Origin: JAKLKS01 sp964370855
Lineage (GTDB): Bacteria > Planctomycetota > JAJSAM01 > JAKLKS01
Direction of reading: 5' to 3'
Assembly (NCBI GenBank): GCA_964370855.1
Contig: CAYJMF010000072.1
Location: 1 to 24,283 of the forward strand
Length of the DNA: 24,283 nt
The position numbers and the translations under genes were made by a program. The notes beneath the pieces are model-generated. The model had not been told where the DNA came from. It made no database searches and saw nothing but the letters and a program-made list of their open reading frames with translations. Shown here piece after piece: positions 20,256 through 24,283 of this stretch; positions within the stretch are counted from its first letter, which is position 1; each line of letters starts with the position of its first letter.

Positions 20256-21508
20256 TTCGTCACCTCCAGTTCCGGTATCGAGACGGGGATCCCCGCCCCT
20301 TCCACGGGAGGAGCCGAACCCTCCGTCCGGCTCCGCACGGGGAAGAAGTCCACCACCACCTGCTCCCCGGGACGGACCCCGAACATCCCCCAGGGCAGGC
20401 GCACCTCCATGACGTTCCCCTGCACCAGGGCCGCGTCCGGGGGCCGCCGGTTCACCGTCGTCTCCTCCCAGGCCTTCCCCGACCAGGAGTTCATCCAGGC
20501 CCCCATCAACGCCCCCGTCGCGGAGGCGGTCCCGCGGAAGCGCTGGATCTCCGCCGGCCGTCCCTCCTCCGACGCGGGCCGGGTGACGGTGACGGCGAAG
20601 GTGGTGATGAGCTCCGCGGCCCCGGTGTAGCCGATGTTGAGGGACTTCCCGTCCACGCGGAGGCGAAGGGATCCGGCGGAGGCCCCGGTCACCTCCTTCA
20701 CCCCGCCCCTGCCCTCGGCGGGGGCGGCGGCCTCGACGGGGTCCACGACGCCGTCGAGGAGCTGGCGCGCGAGCGCCGCCTCGAGCCACCGCACGAGCTC
20801 CCCCTCGATGCCCTCCGCCTTCCCGAACATCCGGGTGCCATGGAGCTCCTTCGTGCCGGGGACGATCTTCCGGTCCACCCAGGGGTGCCGCTCGAGGGCG
20901 GCGGCCAGCTCCAGGGTCGCCGCCTCCTCCTCCTTCGGCGCCGCGAGGAGGACCGGGATCCCGGGCCATGCGCGCAGGTGCTCGAGGGTGGGGACGCCGA
21001 GGTAGCCGGTGCCGGGGCTGAGGGCCGCCACGGCCGCCACGCCCCGCTCCCGGGCCGCGGCGTCGAAGGCCGCGGAGCAGCCCACGGAGGCGCCGAGGAG
21101 GCCGATGCGGTCCTTCGCGCACTTCCCCTCCTCGCCGAGGAAGGCGACGCCGGCGCGGGCATCCTGCCACATGGCCTTGAAGAGCTCCGGGTCCCTCGCC
21201 TCGACGCGCTTGCCGAGGTCCTCCTTCCCCTGCTTCGCGCTCCCCCCGTGGCCGCGGAGGTCCACGGCGAGGAGGTGCCAGCCCGCCGGCAGGAGGTCGG
21301 CCACGGGCTTCCACGAGGAGCGATCGGCCCCGTACATGTGGAGCGCGACGATGCCCGGCATCCCCTCCTCGCCCCGGTACCAGTCGGCCTCGAGGGAGAG
21401 GCCGTCCTTCGTCTTGAGGGTCACCACCGTGGGCGCCCCCGCGGGTGCCGGGGCGGCGGGGGCGGGGAGGAGCGCGAGGGCGAGGGCGGCGGCGACGGCG
21501 ATGCGCAT
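20252..21508 (-). CDS. Exported alpha/beta hydrolase with an extra C-terminal beta domain
   Basis: A 418-residue protein with a clear signal peptide (MRIAVAAALALALLPAPAAPA). Residues 28-260 form an alpha/beta hydrolase of the dienelactone-hydrolase/serine-aminopeptidase type. They include an oxyanion region ALHMYGADRSSW, the strand LLAVDLRGHGGS, the nucleophile elbow LLGASVGCSAA (Ser141 in GxSxG), and a C-terminal His in ELHGTRMF (His223). The acid residue is not certain. Residues 270-418 form a separate beta-rich domain (SLRLRVDGKSLNIGYTGAAELITTFAVTV...) with features of a carbohydrate-binding-like or outer-layer module that I cannot name. GGAGG lies before the ATG. The substrate (ester or peptide) is unknown. 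It overlaps ogt by 4 nt. Confidence 0.82.
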   Translation of the reverse strand: MRIAVAAALALALLPAPAAPAPAGAPTVVTLKTKDGLSLEADWYRGEEGMPGIVALHMYGADRSSWKPVADLLPAGWHLLAVDLRGHGGSAKQGKEDLGKRVEARDPELFKAMWQDARAGVAFLGEEGKCAKDRIGLLGASVGCSAAFDAAARERGVAAVAALSPGTGYLGVPTLEHLRAWPGIPVLLAAPKEEEAATLELAAALERHPWVDRKIVPGTKELHGTRMFGKAEGIEGELVRWLEAALARQLLDGVVDPVEAAAPAEGRGGVKEVTGASAGSLRLRVDGKSLNIGYTGAAELITTFAVTVTRPASEEGRPAEIQRFRGTASATGALMGAWMNSWSGKAWEETTVNRRPPDAALVQGNVMEVRLPWGMFGVRPGEQVVVDFFPVRSRTEGSAPPVEGAGIPVSIPELEVTK

Positions 21509-21537
21509 GGCGGGTCCTCCTGGCGGAAGGGGGGATT

Positions 21538-22287
21538 CTACCCCTTCCCCCCCAGGAGCCCCCTCTCCAGGAAGGAGACGTAGGCCCCGTCCCCCACCAC
21601 GACGTGGTCGAGCACCCGGATCCCCACGAGGTCCGCCACGGCGCAGAGGCGCCGCGTGATCTCCACGTCCTCGACGCTCGGCGTCGGGTCCCCGCTGGGG
21701 TGGTTGTGGACGAAGACCAGCGCCCCCGCGGACTCGCGGATGGCCGGGGCGAAGACCTCGCGGGGATGGACCAGGGAGGCCGTGAGGCTCCCCTCGCTCA
21801 CCCGCTCCTCGCGGAGCACGCGGTTCTTCCCGTCGAGGAGCACCGTCCAGAACTGCTCCTTGCGGAGATCCCGGAGCCGCCCGTGGTAGTGGCGGAAGAT
21901 GTCCGCCCCGGACCGGAACCGCGCCCCCGGCGCGAGCCGGAGCCCGCCGGCCTGCCGCCCGAGGGCGAAGGCGGCCATGACCCGGGCCGCCCGGGCCCGG
22001 CCGATGCCCCGCACGGCGGCCACCTCCGGGAGGTTGCGCGTCGAGAGCCGGCGCAGCCCCCCCGCCTCCTCGAGGAGCGACTGCCCCACCTCCACGGAGG
22101 ATCGGCCCCGGGCCCCGGTCCCGAGGAGCACGCCCAGGAGCTCCGCCGCCGACAGGGCGTCGGGCCCCAGGCGCGCGAGGCGCTCCCGCGGGCGCTCCCC
22201 CGCGGCGACGCCCCGCAGCGGCGCGATCCCCGGGATCCCCTCTCCCTCCCCTTCCCCTTGCGGCTCCGGCGCGGCGATGATGGTCAT
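21538..22287 (-). CDS. radC: RadC-family JAB/MPN protein
   Basis: A 249-residue RadC (DUF2466) protein. An N-terminal helical region with a UPF0758-type segment (ERLARLGPDALSAAELLGVLLGTG) is followed by helix-hairpin-helix AAVRGIGRARAARVMAAFALG. The C-terminal MPN/JAB domain has the metal-binding JAMM signature intact: Glu in HPREVFAP, then FVHNHPSGDPTPSVEDVEIT (H-x-H-x7-S-x2-D). The role is unresolved; the old DNA-repair assignment has been withdrawn, and a metal-dependent hydrolase activity or link to recombination and competence is proposed. The first 30 residues are Glu/Gly-rich low complexity, so the true start could be slightly later, but GGGAGG lies four nt before this ATG. It is 36 nt downstream of the AMMECR1 gene. 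Confidence 0.93.
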   Translation of the reverse strand: MTIIAAPEPQGEGEGEGIPGIAPLRGVAAGERPRERLARLGPDALSAAELLGVLLGTGARGRSSVEVGQSLLEEAGGLRRLSTRNLPEVAAVRGIGRARAARVMAAFALGRQAGGLRLAPGARFRSGADIFRHYHGRLRDLRKEQFWTVLLDGKNRVLREERVSEGSLTASLVHPREVFAPAIRESAGALVFVHNHPSGDPTPSVEDVEITRRLCAVADLVGIRVLDHVVVGDGAYVSFLERGLLGGKG

Positions 22288-22323
22288 GGCACCTCCCTTT
22301 TGGAACCGCGGACGCGGGAGGGG

Positions 22324-22890
22324 CTACACCACGGGGACGGGGCCGAGGACCTCCGCGGAGAAGAGGCTCACGACGGCGCCGGGCTCCGACCAGGCGCCGG
22401 GGGAGAGACCGGCCTTCCGGCAGAGGGCATCGAGGAAGCCGCGGGCGTCGAGGCCGTGCTCCTCCGCCACCTGGGGAAGGAGGAGCCCCGAGCGCCCCCG
22501 GTGCTCGATGCGAAGCCCGTGGACCCCGACACGGAGGGCGGAGAGCGGCTCGGGGGACGGGCCGAGGCCCGGGCCGGTGAACCGCAGGAGGGAGACCTCC
22601 ACGGTCAGGTCCGCGAGCTCCCGCTCCTGCACGGGGGGGAACCGGGGATCGTCCAGGGCGGCGGAGGCGGCCATGGAGGCGAGGGCCCGGCCGAGGACCT
22701 CGAAGGCCAGGGTCCGCCCGATGCAGCCGCGGAGCGCCCCGTCGGATCGGCGCCGCAGGGTGACGAAGGGGGCCCCGGGGAGATCGAAAGGGGGGTCCGC
22801 GGGAGGGCGGGGATCGGGGGCGCCGGTCCGCACCGCGACGGCCACGGCCCGGGAGGCGTAGGCGAGGATCGCCTCCCCCCGGGAGGTCAC
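22324..22890 (-). CDS. AMMECR1-domain protein
   Basis: A 188-residue AMMECR1-family protein. The signature appears as FVTLRRRSDGALRGCIG, and AFEVLGRALASMAASAALDDPRFPPV plus the DLTVEVSLL strand are also typical. Length is normal. The family is found in all domains and its biochemical function is unknown; in many prokaryotes it accompanies MEMO1 and a radical SAM protein, neither of which is beside it here. The start is GTG at 22890, overlapping the stop of the upstream secreted protein as GTGA, which fixes it well. An open frame extends far upstream but there codes only in the shadow of the neighbouring gene. Confidence 0.9.
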   Translation of the reverse strand: MTSRGEAILAYASRAVAVAVRTGAPDPRPPADPPFDLPGAPFVTLRRRSDGALRGCIGRTLAFEVLGRALASMAASAALDDPRFPPVQERELADLTVEVSLLRFTGPGLGPSPEPLSALRVGVHGLRIEHRGRSGLLLPQVAEEHGLDARGFLDALCRKAGLSPGAWSEPGAVVSLFSAEVLGPVPVV

Positions 22891-24200
22891 TTCCTCTTCC
22901 CCTTGACGGCGGAGCACTTCACGTCCTCGAACCGCGCCGGCCCGTCGGAGGCGAAGAGGCCCGCCTTCCCCTTCCCGAGGAGGCCGGGATCCGCCGGCGC
23001 GTGGGCGAGGACCTGCTTCCCCGCGACGCTCACGCGGAGCGCCCCCGCCCCGTCGGCCTCGAGGCGGATCCTCGCCTCCGCGCCCTCGGGACCGGCGCAG
23101 GACTCCAGCACCTCGGGGCGGTCGGGGCCGACGTACCTCGAGAGGGAGAGGCTCCCTCCCGGCGTCCAGACGGCGGCGACGAAGGAGCCCGTCTCCCCGG
23201 CGTGGAGCGCCACCCCGGCCGCGGCCTTCTCCCCGGGGGCCACGAGGGCCTCGATGAACGGGGACTCCCCCTCGTCGGCGTCGGTGACCAGGAGCGACCA
23301 GGGATTGGGGCGCGGCACCGACCGGAACCCGTCCTCCGAGGTCCGCTCCCAGAGGTCGAGCTTCCCGATCCACGTGGCGCGCTGGCCCGCGAACCACTCC
23401 TGCGCCGCCTCGCGGACCTTCTTCGGGTCGGACCCGAGGAGGAGGGTGTTGAGCTCGCTCCCCGATTCCCCGTCCCACATCCTCTTCTCAGCGGAGCGGA
23501 ATCGCGCGTAGGCCCCCTTGTCCCCGGAGGCGAGGGACCAGTGGACGAAGGGCCACGCCTCGATGTAGGACTTGGCGTCGCCGCGGACCGGGTCCCCCAC
23601 GTCCAGGGTCTTCGCCCGCGCCGACTCGTAGTTCTTCGCCAGCTCCCGGCCCCAGGGGGTCGGCTCGTCGTCGACGCCCGCCTGGAGCGTCTTCCCGTCC
23701 CAGCGGTGGACGGCGAAGTGGGCGGCGAGGCCCGCCCGGTACCAGGTCGGGCAGGCCTTGTTCTTCGCCTGCACGGACAGGGACTGGAACTGGTCCACGA
23801 GGTTGATGATCAGCGCCCGCCGGGTGTCCCAGTCGAAGTCGAGGCGCCGCGCGTAGACCTTCCGGTTGTAGTTCCAGAACCTCCCCTCGGAGCCGAAGGC
23901 CTCGTCGGGGAAGCCGTCGGACTTCATCTTCTCGCCCATGGCCGACGCCTCGGCGAAGTACTCGATCTCGAGCTTCCCGCTGCCCGACGGCTTCTTCCCG
24001 AAGTGGGCGGCGAACCGGGAGTAGGCCGCGTCTGCCACCTTGAGGAGCTCCGGCACCTCGGGGCACTCCCCGCGCACCGTGCAGACGTAGTACTGCGAGG
24101 AGACCTTCTCCGCGGCGGAGGGGGGGGGAGGGGAGGAGGAGAGGGCGAGGAGGAGGAGGAGGAGGAGGAGGAGGGTTGCGGCGGCGGGCCTGGGACGCAT
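22887..24200 (-). CDS. Exported DUF1570-like protein with a C-terminal jelly-roll domain
   Basis: A 437-residue protein. A signal peptide with ten or more leucines from a GAG/CTC triplet repeat is followed by a Ser/Pro stretch. Residues 35-310 resemble the DUF1570/peptidase-MA-like secreted proteins common in Planctomycetota (VADAAYSRFAAHFGKK, WNYNRKVYARRLDFDWDTRRALIINLVDQF, WYRAGLAAHFAVHRWDG). In that family an HExxH motif and a downstream Glu bind zinc; here these positions read INLVDQFQSL and RAGLAAHF, so the metal site seems lost. The last 120 residues end GKAGLFASDGPARFEDVKC, the pattern of a concanavalin-like (DUF1080-type) jelly roll that often binds sugars. Start: the ATG at 24200 has GGAGG six nt upstream; a GTG at 24233 would add 11 residues with poorer context. 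Coupled by GTGA to AMMECR1. Confidence 0.75.
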   Translation of the reverse strand: MRPRPAAATLLLLLLLLLALSSSPPPPSAAEKVSSQYYVCTVRGECPEVPELLKVADAAYSRFAAHFGKKPSGSGKLEIEYFAEASAMGEKMKSDGFPDEAFGSEGRFWNYNRKVYARRLDFDWDTRRALIINLVDQFQSLSVQAKNKACPTWYRAGLAAHFAVHRWDGKTLQAGVDDEPTPWGRELAKNYESARAKTLDVGDPVRGDAKSYIEAWPFVHWSLASGDKGAYARFRSAEKRMWDGESGSELNTLLLGSDPKKVREAAQEWFAGQRATWIGKLDLWERTSEDGFRSVPRPNPWSLLVTDADEGESPFIEALVAPGEKAAAGVALHAGETGSFVAAVWTPGGSLSLSRYVGPDRPEVLESCAGPEGAEARIRLEADGAGALRVSVAGKQVLAHAPADPGLLGKGKAGLFASDGPARFEDVKCSAVKGKRK

Positions 24201-24283
24201 CGATGGCCTCCGGGGACCGGGGCCAATGTACACCCGGGGAGGGAGGGATGGGGAGGGGCGGAGGGAGCGGGGTCACGGCGGGA

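Noticed and set aside
24201..24283. Additional gene at the right edge
   Set aside because: Only a GTG extension of the DUF1570-like gene and Arg/Pro-rich shadow frames are present.

Overview
The window is a very GC-rich bacterial stretch with dense, mostly minus-strand coding and many 4-nt stop/start overlaps (GTGA, ATGA, TTGA). It contains one run of ten Ns, so it is a scaffolded, probably metagenomic, assembly. The gene mix suggests an uncultivated member of the Planctomycetota or a close relative. It includes a secreted protein with squalene-cyclase-like repeats, a pyruvoyl arginine decarboxylase, a DUF1570-like secreted protein with a C-terminal jelly roll, a Trm112-like protein, and SMC and YidC without their classical neighbours. 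This placement is inference from family composition; no rRNA or other phylogenetic marker was used.

Layout. Positions 42-3866 (minus): two exported proteins, one with alpha/beta-toroid (prenyltransferase/squalene oxidase) repeats and one with carboxypeptidase-regulatory-like beta-sandwiches. Positions 4033-5400 (minus): a class I glutamine-amidotransferase-like hydrolase (peptidase C26/PuuD type) upstream of the arginine decarboxylase, possibly a small polyamine unit, ending in strong hairpins. Positions 5485-8011 (plus): GHMP kinase, HAD phosphatase and a PDZ lipoprotein, tightly packed. Positions 8012-8713 have no supported gene. They lie between convergent transcription units and hold the assembly gap, duplicated motifs, a G-run cluster, a pure-purine repeat and four consecutive hairpins.

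Positions 8714-24200 (minus), in transcription order from the right: DUF1570-like secreted protein, AMMECR1 protein, RadC, secreted alpha/beta hydrolase, Ogt DNA-repair methyltransferase, Trm112-like protein, metallophosphoesterase, a 106-bp inverted repeat, YidC, NrdR, an NrdD homologue, NrdG, and SMC. NrdR, NrdD and NrdG overlap by 4 nt at each junction and look like one translationally coupled unit.

The most unusual object is the NrdD homologue. It keeps recognisable class III ribonucleotide reductase landmarks and two ATP-cone-like regions. It ends just before the expected zinc-ribbon/glycyl-radical domain, and by motif comparison it also lacks both active-site cysteines, while its partner NrdG keeps its radical-SAM cysteines. 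Either the radical is supplied by another polypeptide or this is a repurposed NrdD. Secondary points of interest are the repeat/hairpin region beside the gap, the large inverted repeat between the phosphoesterase gene and yidC, an apparently metal-site-less DUF1570-like protein, and an acidic Ala/Glu/Pro insertion in SMC.
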